The notes below the pieces were generated by a model. It saw only the letters and a program-made list of their open reading frames with translations, had not been told where the DNA came from and did no database searches. Positions 1-6,756 of a stretch of 11,821 bases of DNA are shown here, one piece after another (within the stretch, counting starts at the first letter, position 1; every line of letters starts with the position of its first letter). A program made the position numbers and the translations under genes. The DNA is taken from NCBI GenBank assembly GCA_900553305.1, contig USDI01000054.1, positions 1 through 11,821 on the forward strand, given 5' to 3'. This DNA comes from an uncultured Lachnospiraceae bacterium (GTDB taxonomy: Bacteria > Bacillota > Clostridia > Lachnospirales > Lachnospiraceae).

Positions 1-137
1 AAAAAGAATCTGCGGCAGGGCAGAGTGGTGCTGATGAAAATGTGATTGTAGATGATTTTTTGACGGCAGAGCTTGCCCTTTGCCGGATGATGCAGGAAAT
101 TAATGCCCTGATTGTAGATGGGCTGAACTTTGAATAA
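1..137 (+). CDS. C-terminal 44 residues of an unrecognised protein (5' partial)
   Basis: An open frame enters from the left edge (first full codon at position 3) and ends at TAA 135-137. The visible peptide begins KESAAGQSGADENVIVDD, a hydrophilic acidic stretch, and ends with a likely amphipathic helix closing in IVDGLNFE. There is too little to name a family. The next gene starts 47 bases downstream with no terminator between them, so this may be the preceding member of the same transcript. In related genomes the genes upstream of the mltG/trmR pair are often small regulators or RNase J, but nothing here proves either. The frame is clearly coding-like, but the identity is unknown. Confidence 0.6.
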   Translation, partial: KESAAGQSGADENVIVDDFLTAELALCRMMQEINALIVDGLNFE

Positions 138-184
138 GGCAACTGTTTGGAATGGTTGTAAGGCATGAGAAAGGCAGTAACATT

Positions 185-715
185 ATGAATGCAAAAGCAT
201 TAATTGGAACAGTAATCGAAACGATCATTAAGGTTTTAGTGCTTGCGGCCGCGATTATCCTGGTGTTTAAGGGCGCAACGAAAGCGTATGATTTCGGCTA
301 CCGTGTATTTGCGGACGAACCGATGTCCATAACCGGAGGACGGACGATTACCGTGGGAATTGCTGAGGATGCAGATATAACAGATATTGCGAAGATGCTC
401 GAAGAAAAGGGATTAATTTCCGATTACCGGCTGTTTATCGTGCAGGAGCTTTTGTCTGCGCAACACAATAAGATTAAGCCCGGAATTTACGATCTGAGTA
501 CCGATATGAAGGCAGAAGAAATGCTTGAAATCCTTGCGGGTGAAAGCGAGGAAGAAAACAGCAATACCGTTGCACCCAATGCTGAGACCGGAGATACCAC
601 AGACCAGTCCGAAGAGGAAATTGATACAGAAGAATTAGGCAATGAGGATATGGAAGTAGAGGTACTTCCGGAAGATACGGCAGAATCCTCAGAATTAACA
701 GAAACGGGAGAATAG
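185..715 (+). CDS. Membrane-anchored YceG/MltG-like protein without catalytic domain
   Basis: This 176-residue protein has a short N-terminal segment, one transmembrane helix (about residues 7-28) and an extracytoplasmic domain at about 54-118. That domain matches the LysM-like N-terminal subdomain of MltG/YceG: a strand (ITVGIAEDADITDIAKML), then 'EKGLISDYRLF', 'KPGIYDLSTDM' and 'EEMLEIL'. Full MltG proteins (over 300 residues) go on into a catalytic domain carrying an essential glutamate, which cuts nascent glycan strands. Here the chain instead ends in a very acidic tail (119-176) rich in Glu, Asp, Thr and Ser. It therefore probably cannot cleave glycan and may bind peptidoglycan or act as a regulator or scaffold. 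The frame is open from 152, but ATG 185 puts the helix at a normal distance from the N terminus, with a weak AAAGG 8 bases upstream. It sits 3 bases before trmR, the same order as yrrL-yrrM in Bacillus subtilis. The family call is fairly firm; the function is inference. Confidence 0.75.
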   Translation: MNAKALIGTVIETIIKVLVLAAAIILVFKGATKAYDFGYRVFADEPMSITGGRTITVGIAEDADITDIAKMLEEKGLISDYRLFIVQELLSAQHNKIKPGIYDLSTDMKAEEMLEILAGESEEENSNTVAPNAETGDTTDQSEEEIDTEELGNEDMEVEVLPEDTAESSELTETGE

Positions 716-718
716 ACG

Positions 719-1369
719 GTGATTACAGACGAAAGAATCAGTACATTCATTCATTCCCTGGATACAGGGAATACTCCCTTTCTTACAGAATTGGAGCGAT
801 ATGCGAAGGAAACCAATGTACCCATTATCCGACCTCAGATGCAGAGCTTTTTGAAGGTGCTTCTTGCTATGCAGCAGCCAAAGCAGATCTTAGAGGTGGG
901 AACGGCCATTGGTTTTTCTGCGTTACTGATGGCAGAATACGGACCGGCAGACTGCCATATTACAACAATTGAAAAGTATGAAAAGCGGATTCCCCTTGCA
1001 AAAGAGAATTTCAAAAAGGCGGGCAGGGAAGACCGGATTACCCTGTTAGAGGGGGATGCCACAGAAATCCTGAAAGAGCTGGAAGGACCGTATGACCTGA
1101 TTTTTATGGATGCGGCGAAGGGACAGTATATCCACTTCCTTCCGGATATCCTGAAATTAATGCCGGTGGGAGGCACACTGCTTTCGGATAATGTGCTTCA
1201 GGATGGGGATGTCTGTGAGTCGCGGTTTGCGGTAACGAGAAGAAACCGCACGATTCATGCCCGGATGCGGGATTATCTGTATGAATTAAAGCATCATGAG
1301 GAGCTGCGTACGGATATTCTGCCGGTAGGTGATGGAATGACCATCAGCGTGCGCATCCGCAAGCCGTAA
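719..1369 (+). CDS. trmR: tRNA 5-hydroxyuridine (U34) O-methyltransferase, TrmR/YrrM family
   Basis: This 216-residue class I SAM-dependent O-methyltransferase belongs to the caffeoyl-CoA-OMT-like family (COG4122). Visible motifs are SAM-binding motif I EVGTAIGFSA (59-68), an acidic end of strand 2 TIE (83-85), GDA (112-114), the metal/SAM loop FMDAAKGQY (129-137) and SDN (156-158). In B. subtilis the homologue YrrM is TrmR, which methylates 5-hydroxyuridine to 5-methoxyuridine at tRNA position 34. The following gene is a U32 protein of the family that makes the hydroxyuridine, which strongly supports this role over a small-molecule methyltransferase. The start is GTG 719 with GGGAG at 706-710, only 3 bases after the preceding stop, so translation is probably coupled. 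Length is normal for the family. Cytosolic. Confidence 0.85.
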   Translation: MITDERISTFIHSLDTGNTPFLTELERYAKETNVPIIRPQMQSFLKVLLAMQQPKQILEVGTAIGFSALLMAEYGPADCHITTIEKYEKRIPLAKENFKKAGREDRITLLEGDATEILKELEGPYDLIFMDAAKGQYIHFLPDILKLMPVGGTLLSDNVLQDGDVCESRFAVTRRNRTIHARMRDYLYELKHHEELRTDILPVGDGMTISVRIRKP

Positions 1370-1467
1370 GCAGATTCCATATTTGAGGACAGACAAGAGA
1401 TTGGATCGATCGGAACATAAATAAGGTATAAAAGTATATAAATAGCAGGAACAATCAAGGAGACAGA

Positions 1468-2715
1468 ATGAGAAAACCGGAACTTTTGATACCTGCCAGT
1501 TCACTGGAGGTTTTAAAAACTGCCGTGCTTTTTGGAGCAGATGCAGTATATATCGGAGGCGAAGCGTTCGGACTTCGCGCAAAAGCCAGGAATTTTGATA
1601 AAGAGAGCATGAAGGAAGGAATCGCCTTTGCCCATGAGAGAGGAGTGCGGGTTCATGTGACTGCCAATATTCTGGCACATAACCGTGACCTTGATGGAGC
1701 AAGGGAGTATTTTAAGGAACTGAAGGAATTAAAGCCGGATGCCCTGATTATTGCGGATCCGGGGATGTTTACCCTTGCACGTGAAATCTGCCCGGAAATT
1801 GACATTCATGTTTCCACGCAGGCCAATAATACGAATTATATGACCTACCGGTTCTGGTATCAGCAGGGGGCGAAACGTGTGGTATCGGCAAGAGAGCTGT
1901 CTCTTGCTGAGATTAAAGAGATCCGTGAGCATATCCCGGAGGATCTTGAGATTGAAAGCTTTATCCATGGAGCAATGTGCATTTCCTATTCGGGAAGATG
2001 CCTGCTCAGCAGCTTTTTTACCGGAAGAGACGCCAACCAGGGAGCCTGTACGCATCCCTGCCGCTGGAAATACTCCGTTATGGAGGAAAAGCGTCCGGGC
2101 GAGTATTTCCCGGTATATGAGAACGAGCGCGGAACTTATATCTTTAACTCCAAGGATCTGTGCATGATTGAACATATTCCGGAGATGATCGAAGCGGGAA
2201 TTGACAGCTTTAAAATTGAAGGCCGTATGAAAACAGCGCTTTACGTGGCAACAGTTGCCAGAACCTACCGGAAAGCGATTGATGACTATCTCGAATCCGA
2301 GGAGAAATATCGTGCCAATATGGACTGGTACAAGGAGGAAATCTCCAAGTGCACGTACCGTCAGTTTACAACGGGCTTTTATTTTGGAAAACCGGATGAG
2401 AATACGCAGATTTATGATTCCAATACCTATATCAACGAATATATTTATCTGGGGAGCATTGAAGAAGTTACCGAAGAGGGACTTGCGAAAATCACACAGA
2501 AGAACAAATTTTGTGTGGGCGACTGCATCGAAATTATGAAACCCAATGGTGACAACATAGAAGCTTCCGTGTTATCCTTAAGAACAGAGGATGGGCAGCA
2601 GGTAGAAAGCGCGCCTCATCCCCAGCAGGTTTTATATGTGGAATTAAGTACCGTGCCTGCGGTATTTGATCTTCTTCGTGTTCACAAAGAAGATATAGAG
2701 GGAGGAAAACAATGA
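1468..2715 (+). CDS. trhP: Peptidase U32-family tRNA U34 hydroxylase (TrhP/YrrO-like)
   Basis: This 415-residue protein has a TIM-barrel-like N-terminal half beginning MRKPELLIPASSLEVLKTAV and the U32 signature at 163-181: ESFIHGAMC, then C178 in YSGRC. Cysteines 171, 178, 194 and 198 (CTHPC) match the four-cysteine set that binds an iron-sulfur cluster in this family. The C-terminal part (about 320-405) is the small beta domain of the longer U32 proteins. Although named peptidases, the TrhP members (E. coli YegQ, B. subtilis YrrN/YrrO) are required to make 5-hydroxyuridine at tRNA position 34, with prephenate implicated. Adjacency to trmR fits that job. B. subtilis has two neighbouring subunits (YrrN and YrrO), but only one, of YrrO-like length, is present here. 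AAGGAGA at 1457-1463 sets the ATG start. The 98-base gap after trmR could hold a separate promoter, but I see no convincing one. The stop overlaps the glnN start. Confidence 0.85.
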   Translation: MRKPELLIPASSLEVLKTAVLFGADAVYIGGEAFGLRAKARNFDKESMKEGIAFAHERGVRVHVTANILAHNRDLDGAREYFKELKELKPDALIIADPGMFTLAREICPEIDIHVSTQANNTNYMTYRFWYQQGAKRVVSARELSLAEIKEIREHIPEDLEIESFIHGAMCISYSGRCLLSSFFTGRDANQGACTHPCRWKYSVMEEKRPGEYFPVYENERGTYIFNSKDLCMIEHIPEMIEAGIDSFKIEGRMKTALYVATVARTYRKAIDDYLESEEKYRANMDWYKEEISKCTYRQFTTGFYFGKPDENTQIYDSNTYINEYIYLGSIEEVTEEGLAKITQKNKFCVGDCIEIMKPNGDNIEASVLSLRTEDGQQVESAPHPQQVLYVELSTVPAVFDLLRVHKEDIEGGKQ

Positions 2716-4823
2716 ATGATGTGAAAGATGTCGAGGCACTCTTTGGCAGCAGGGTGTTCACCCGTGCGACCATGCGGGAACGCCTTCCAAAGAATGTTTA
2801 CAAAGAAGTAATCAAGGTAATGGATTGCGGCGGTGAACTTTCTCCGGCAACAGCAGATGTGGTAGCCAAAGCCATGAAGGACTGGGCTGTTGAAAACGGT
2901 GCAACCCATTATACACACTGGTTTCAGCCGCTCACCGGTATTACGGCTGAAAAGCATGATTCTTTTATCACACATCCGGATGTGGATGGTAAAATGCTGA
3001 TGGAATTTTCCGGCAAAGAGCTCATTAAAGGTGAGCCGGATGCTTCTTCGTTCCCTTCGGGCGGACTTCGTGCAACCTTTGAAGCGCGTGGCTATACCGC
3101 ATGGGATATTACGTCTCCGGCATTTTTGCGCGAGGACGCAACGGGCGTAATTCTTTGCATTCCGACTGCATTCTGTTCCTATAAAGGAGAGGCTCTGGAT
3201 ACGAAAACACCGCTTCTGCGTTCCATGGAAGCGATCAGCCAGCAGGCTCTTCGTATTGTGCGCCTGTTTGGCAATACGGAAGCAACGAGAGTCATTCCGA
3301 GTGTTGGTGCAGAGCAGGAATATTTCCTGGTTGACCGGGATAATTATCTGAAACGTGAAGATCTGATTTTTGCAGGAAGAACCCTGTTTGGAGCGCCTGC
3401 CCCGAAGGGCCAGGAAATGGATGATCATTATTTCGGAACCATCCGGGAGCGGATCGGCGCTTATATGAAAGATATTAATCTGGAGTTGTGGAAGCTTGGC
3501 GTTACAGCGAAGACGCAGCACAATGAGGCGGCTCCGGCACAGCATGAGCTGGCTCCGATCTATGAAACAGCCAATGTTGCGGTAGATCACAATCAGCTCA
3601 TTATGGAGACCATGAAGAAGGTGGCAGAGCGTCATAATCTGACCTGCCTGCTCCACGAAAAGCCATATGCCGGTGTGAACGGTTCCGGTAAACACAATAA
3701 CTGGTCACTGACGACCGATAATGGCGTGAATATGCTGGATCCGGGTGAAACCCCGAATGAGAATATCCAGTTCCTTCTGGTGCTTGCCTGCATTATCAAG
3801 GCAGTGGATGTCCATGCGGATCTGCTGCGTCAGAGCGCGTCCGATGTTGGAAACGATCATCGTCTTGGCGGATATGAGGCACCGCCGGCAATTATGTCCG
3901 TATTCCTGGGAGAACAGCTGGAAGATGTGGTAAAGCAGCTTGTAGAAACGGGGGAAGCCTCTCATTGCCTCGAGGGCGGTAAGATGGAGACCGGTGTGTC
4001 TGCGATCCCTGATTTCGCAAAGGATGCTACTGACCGTAACCGTACCTCGCCGTTTGCCTTTACCGGCAATAAATTTGAATTCCGAAGCGTAGGTTCTTCT
4101 GATTCCGTGGGAAGCCCGAATACGACACTGAATGCGATTGTAGCAGAGGCTTTCTGCGAAGCGGCAGATGAGTTGGAACAGGCAGAGGATTTCGATCAGG
4201 CAGTACATGACCTGATTAAGAAATATTTTACCGAGCATCAGAGAATTATCTTTAATGGTAATGGGTATGCTCCGGAATGGATAGAAGAAGCAAAGCGCCG
4301 TGGATTGCCGAATCTGTTATCCATGGTGGATGCGGTGGATACCCTGACAACGGATAAAGCGGTAAAGTTGTTTGAAAAGTTTAAGATCTTTACGAGGGCA
4401 GAGCTGGAATCCAGGGAAGAAATCCTTTATGAAACCTATGCAAAGACACTGAACATTGAAGCTCTTACGATGATTCATATGGCTTCCCGCCAGCTGCTTC
4501 CGGTGTGTGTATCCTACAGTAAGAAGCTGGCCGATGCAGTCATTGCCGTAACAGAGGCCGGTGCGGATGCTTCTGTTCAGGAGGAGCTGCTGAATGAGGT
4601 GTCCAGGGAACTGAAGACCGCAAAGCTGGCACTGGAAGCATTGAAGATGGATGAGGAGAAGGCCGGAGAGATTGCCAATGCAAGAGAAAAGGCATTCTTT
4701 TATAAGGATGTCATCAAGGAGGATATGGAAGCCTTACGTGCTCCGATTGACCGTCTTGAAATGCTGGTAGAAAAGGATATGTGGCCGATGCCGACCTATG
4801 CTGATCTGATGTTTGAGGTTTAG
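2712..4823 (+). CDS. glnN: Glutamine synthetase type III
   Basis: This 703-residue enzyme makes glutamine from glutamate, ammonia and ATP in the cytosol. Its size (about 700 against about 450 residues for GSI) and motifs are those of type III: HYTHWFQPLTG (66-76), SSFPSGGLRATFEARGY (112-128), EQEYFLVD (201-208), LFGAPAPKGQEMDDHYFG (225-242), KTQHNEAAPAQHE (267-279), NGSGKHNNWS (323-332) and the Arg-containing FEFRSVGSSD (456-464). The GSIII-specific helical C terminus follows from about residue 500. GGAGG at 2700-2704 precedes ATG 2712, and that ATG overlaps the trhP stop as ATGA, so translation is probably coupled. No amino-acid or nitrogen-responsive leader is visible because the gene starts inside the previous one. 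Any nitrogen regulation would have to act from an upstream or internal promoter that I cannot see. A strong hairpin follows at 4883. Confidence 0.95.
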   Translation: MNDVKDVEALFGSRVFTRATMRERLPKNVYKEVIKVMDCGGELSPATADVVAKAMKDWAVENGATHYTHWFQPLTGITAEKHDSFITHPDVDGKMLMEFSGKELIKGEPDASSFPSGGLRATFEARGYTAWDITSPAFLREDATGVILCIPTAFCSYKGEALDTKTPLLRSMEAISQQALRIVRLFGNTEATRVIPSVGAEQEYFLVDRDNYLKREDLIFAGRTLFGAPAPKGQEMDDHYFGTIRERIGAYMKDINLELWKLGVTAKTQHNEAAPAQHELAPIYETANVAVDHNQLIMETMKKVAERHNLTCLLHEKPYAGVNGSGKHNNWSLTTDNGVNMLDPGETPNENIQFLLVLACIIKAVDVHADLLRQSASDVGNDHRLGGYEAPPAIMSVFLGEQLEDVVKQLVETGEASHCLEGGKMETGVSAIPDFAKDATDRNRTSPFAFTGNKFEFRSVGSSDSVGSPNTTLNAIVAEAFCEAADELEQAEDFDQAVHDLIKKYFTEHQRIIFNGNGYAPEWIEEAKRRGLPNLLSMVDAVDTLTTDKAVKLFEKFKIFTRAELESREEILYETYAKTLNIEALTMIHMASRQLLPVCVSYSKKLADAVIAVTEAGADASVQEELLNEVSRELKTAKLALEALKMDEEKAGEIANAREKAFFYKDVIKEDMEALRAPIDRLEMLVEKDMWPMPTYADLMFEV

Positions 4824-4882
4824 GTGATCAGACACAGCCATGCAGAATGGTAATAAGATTATGAAACTGAAATAAAAATAAG

Positions 4883-4920
4883 AACTCCCGTATACCGGTG
4901 CCGGGCCGGATACGGGAGTT
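4883..4920. terminator. Bidirectional hairpin between convergent genes
   Basis: AACTCCCGTAT (4883-4893) pairs with ATACGGGAGTT (4910-4920). An inner CCGG/CCGG pairing (4895-4898 with 4906-4909) extends the stem past a one-base bulge. It lies 60 bases past the glnN stop and 40 bases past the stop of the minus-strand gene. On the minus strand a T-rich run follows the stem (complement of 4868-4882), giving a good intrinsic terminator. On the plus strand the tract is poorer (TTTGTGCTTT), so read-through is possible in that direction. Confidence 0.8.
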
Positions 4921-4960
4921 TGTGCTTTATAATGATACAATATAACAACCTGGGATTGGT

Positions 4961-5632
4961 TTAGTTTACCTTAACTTCCAGATATCCCAGTAATTTGCTG
5001 GTATCGTACTCGTTGAGGATCCCCAGATTGGAATCATAGAATTTACCATCAAAGTGAATGAGGTAATGACAATAGCGGCCCATCTTCTCCATCATAATAC
5101 AGCATTTAGGAAGAGTAGCTTCTTCTCCTTCGGTATACATGATCACATCGCTGTGATCAATACCGTAATAATTCAAGGCGGAAATGACACGTCCCATTGT
5201 GGCCTGCCATTCGCGGCAGTCCATAACGCTGATCACCTCTGCAATGGTAACTCCTGCCAGCATGGCAACACAGGTCTGTCCGCATAAACCATCTTCCGGC
5301 TGGATGATAATATCAATGTGGTCAATCTTCCGAATCGGATTGTCGAAGCTATAGGGACTGTTCTGGTCCATTTTAATTAAGCTGGATCCGATATGAAGGA
5401 GAATCTTATGGGGTTGTGTCACATCAATGTGAGCCACGTCCTCATCTCTTAAGTGAATCTTATAGTTACCTTTATCCTCCGGAAGAAGTTCACAGTCGAT
5501 ATGTTTATTGTCCAGAATCAGGTCGCCCTGAATGATGTCACGTTGCTTGCATACTTCCCATACATTAAACGGAATACGGATGCAGAAGAGATTGTCCTTC
5601 TTCTCAATTTTACCGGTAAAAAAGTATCTCAT
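4961..5632 (-). CDS. DUF1905-like domain fused to papain/C39-like cysteine peptidase domain
   Basis: This 223-residue protein has two parts. Residues 1 to about 85 (MRYFFTGKIEKKDNLFCIRI, then PFNVWEV, a conserved-looking GDL turn and a strand-rich run) resemble the DUF1905/YdeI-associated beta-barrel. Residues about 105-220 look like a papain-fold C39-type peptidase: Q111 as candidate oxyanion glutamine, C117 in DGLCGQTCVAML as candidate nucleophile, H189 in CHYLIHFDGKFYD as candidate base, and D200 completing the triad. No signal peptide or membrane segment is present, so it should be cytosolic. The substrate is unknown. The ATG at 5632 has a strong SD, complement of CCTCCC at 5638-5643. The gene stands alone, convergent with glnN and divergent from the tRNA. 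I do not recognise a characterised homologue. The C-terminal call is fairly good; the N-terminal call is tentative. Confidence 0.7.
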   Translation of the reverse strand: MRYFFTGKIEKKDNLFCIRIPFNVWEVCKQRDIIQGDLILDNKHIDCELLPEDKGNYKIHLRDEDVAHIDVTQPHKILLHIGSSLIKMDQNSPYSFDNPIRKIDHIDIIIQPEDGLCGQTCVAMLAGVTIAEVISVMDCREWQATMGRVISALNYYGIDHSDVIMYTEGEEATLPKCCIMMEKMGRYCHYLIHFDGKFYDSNLGILNEYDTSKLLGYLEVKVN

Positions 5633-5764
5633 AGTAACCTCCCAAAATCATACATTATGCATCAACCATACCAAATTTCCGCTGAAATGTTAAGGGTTTT
5701 CGGGTAAGAAAAACATAAGTATCTAAAAAAATACAACCTGATAAAAAAATAACGAAAAAAGTAC

Positions 5765-5793
5765 TTGCCAAACCTGCATATATTATGTATAAT
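5765..5793 (+). promoter_or_regulatory. Promoter of tRNA-Gln
   Basis: A -35 element TTGCCA (5765-5770) and a perfect -10 TATAAT (5788-5793) are separated by exactly 17 bases. The predicted transcript start at about 5800 leaves a leader of about 12 bases before the mature tRNA. This is the best sigma-70-type promoter in the window, as expected for a stable RNA gene. Confidence 0.85.
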
Positions 5794-5812
5794 ACCAAAG
5801 GTAACAGCGCAT

Positions 5813-5884
5813 AGGGCTATCGCCAAACGGTAAGGCAACGGACTCTGACTCCGTCATTTCAAGGTTCGAATCCTTGTAGCCCTG
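5813..5884 (+). tRNA. tRNA-Gln (anticodon CTG)
   Basis: A complete 72-base cloverleaf. The acceptor stem AGGGCTA (5813-5819) pairs with TAGCCCT (5877-5883), with discriminator G5884. The D stem is GCC/GGC (5822-5824/5834-5836). The anticodon stem ACGGA/TCCGT (5838-5842/5850-5854) encloses the loop CTCTGAC, giving anticodon CTG at 5845-5847, which reads the glutamine codon CAG. The T stem CAAGG/CCTTG (5860-5864/5872-5876) encloses TTCGAAT. CCA is not encoded (CTA follows), so the 3' end must be added by the CCA-adding enzyme. It has its own promoter and terminator, so it is a single-gene transcript. Confidence 0.95.
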
Positions 5885-5890
5885 CTACAG

Positions 5891-5923
5891 ACCCCGAAGG
5901 AGATTCCTTCGGGGTTTTGTTGT
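5891..5923 (+). terminator. Intrinsic terminator of tRNA-Gln
   Basis: ACCCCGAAGGA (5891-5901) pairs perfectly with TCCTTCGGGGT (5905-5915) around a three-base loop, followed by TTTTGTTGT. It begins seven bases after the tRNA and should insulate it from the nucleotidyltransferase gene downstream. Confidence 0.9.
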
Positions 5924-5958
5924 ACTATAATTGTTACTGGAAGAAGAGCGTACATATG

Positions 5959-5976
5959 TGGTATACTATGTATAAT
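5959..5976 (+). promoter_or_regulatory. Probable promoter of the MNT/HEPN pair (extended -10)
   Basis: TGG directly before TATACT (5962-5967) forms an extended -10 element, and a second, perfect TATAAT lies at 5971-5976. No good -35 hexamer is at the right distance from either. The transcript would have a leader of 20-30 bases before ATG 6002. Which -10 is used cannot be told by eye. Confidence 0.5.
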
Positions 5977-6001
5977 TATAGATGAAAAGGAGGCAGGTGT
6001 T

Positions 6002-6334
6002 ATGGAAGACAAAAGGGAAATATTGGAATCCTTTACAAATGAGATGCAGAAGATGTTTGGCAAATCACTCAGGAAAATTATTCTATATGGCTCCTATGCC
6101 CGAGGCGATTTTAAAGTGAACTCGGACATGGATCTTATGATATTGACCTCCTTATCAGATGATGAGATTAAAAGGCTTGAAAATGAAGTATATGATATTG
6201 CCTTTGAATATGAGATGACTTATGGAATCGCGATAAGTGTAAATGTTAAGAATGAAGACCATTTTAATTACTGGCTGGGAGCCTTACCTTATTATGATAA
6301 TGTCAAAAAGGAGGGAATTGTACTTGCTGGATGA
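6002..6334 (+). CDS. MNT-type nucleotidyltransferase, likely antitoxin of MNT/HEPN module
   Basis: This 110-residue minimal nucleotidyltransferase of the DNA polymerase beta superfamily (COG1708/MntA-like) has the diagnostic GS motif and metal-binding pair LYGSYARGDFKVNSDMDLMI (28-47), with Asp 42 and Asp 44 as metal ligands. The third carboxylate of the superfamily is not obvious: the strand around residues 77-82 reads IAISVN. In characterised MNT/HEPN systems the MNT protein silences the HEPN ribonuclease by transferring AMP units to it. Here it precedes a HEPN gene and overlaps it by 11 bases, which supports the same role. The SD AGGAGG at 5988-5993 sets ATG 6002. The gene is visibly more AT-rich than the housekeeping genes on either side, which could reflect acquisition. 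Whether this pair is a true toxin-antitoxin system is inference from family. Confidence 0.8.
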   Translation: MEDKREILESFTNEMQKMFGKSLRKIILYGSYARGDFKVNSDMDLMILTSLSDDEIKRLENEVYDIAFEYEMTYGIAISVNVKNEDHFNYWLGALPYYDNVKKEGIVLAG

Positions 6335-6726
6335 AAGAAGAGTTGATTTATGCAACTATAGAATGAAAAATTCAGAGGACAGCCTGACGGTTGCGGAAGA
6401 TTGCATGGAAAAGGGATTGTACAGAGATGCGATCAACCGATCTTATTATGCAGCGTTTTATGCGATAGAGGCTCTTTTGGCATTAGAGGAGGTCGATTTT
6501 AAGAGACATAAGGATGTGGTTGCTTATTTCAACAGAACCTATGCTGCAACTGAAAAAGTTCCAAGAGAGATTGGGCGTAAGCTGGCACACCTGCAGCAAA
6601 AAAAGAGAAAAAAGTGACTATGATGATTTTTATATTGCTTCTAAAGAAGAAACTATGGAGCAGATTGAAAATACAAAGTCTGTAATACTGGCGGTGAAAG
6701 ATTACCTTAGCAAGATGGAAAATTAA
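6324..6726 (+). pseudogene. HEPN-domain protein, frameshifted in an A run
   Basis: This is the HEPN partner of the preceding nucleotidyltransferase. The likely start is TTG 6324, with GGAGGG at 6310-6315, giving the family-typical N terminus MLDERRVDLCNYRM; an in-frame ATG exists only at 6363. The core NRSYYAAFYAIEALLAL (about 39-55) is the HEPN helix motif, with Tyr where many members have His (R-x6-H/Y). The frame stops at TGA 6615-6617 after 97 codons. The neighbouring frame continues as SDYDDFYIASKEETMEQIEN and ends in YLSKMEN at TAA 6724-6726, exactly the usual C terminus of this family. Removing one A from the seven-A run 6598-6604 joins the two into a 133-residue protein (QQKREKSDYDD). 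So either the gene is inactivated, or the sequence has a homopolymer error, or slippage restores the frame. The truncated product lacks the last helix. Confidence 0.75.
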
Positions 6727-6756
6727 AAGGTATCAGAAAGTTAAAGAGGAACATTC

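Noticed and set aside
1401..1440. Promoter TTGGAT with TATAAA ahead of trhP
   Set aside because: The spacer is 20 bases, too long for a confident call, and the surrounding DNA is AT-rich enough to give such matches by chance.
2682..3695. Long minus-strand open frame (337 codons) opposite glnN
   Set aside because: It lies fully antisense to highly conserved glutamine synthetase motifs, has no SD, and its translation is low-complexity with many Arg, Cys and His residues. It is a shadow of the real gene.
5640..5690. Minus-strand promoter TTGGTA-16-TATGAT ahead of the cysteine-peptidase-like gene
   Set aside because: The implied transcript start would fall inside the SD, leaving no usable leader. 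The real promoter is probably further upstream but not identifiable by eye.
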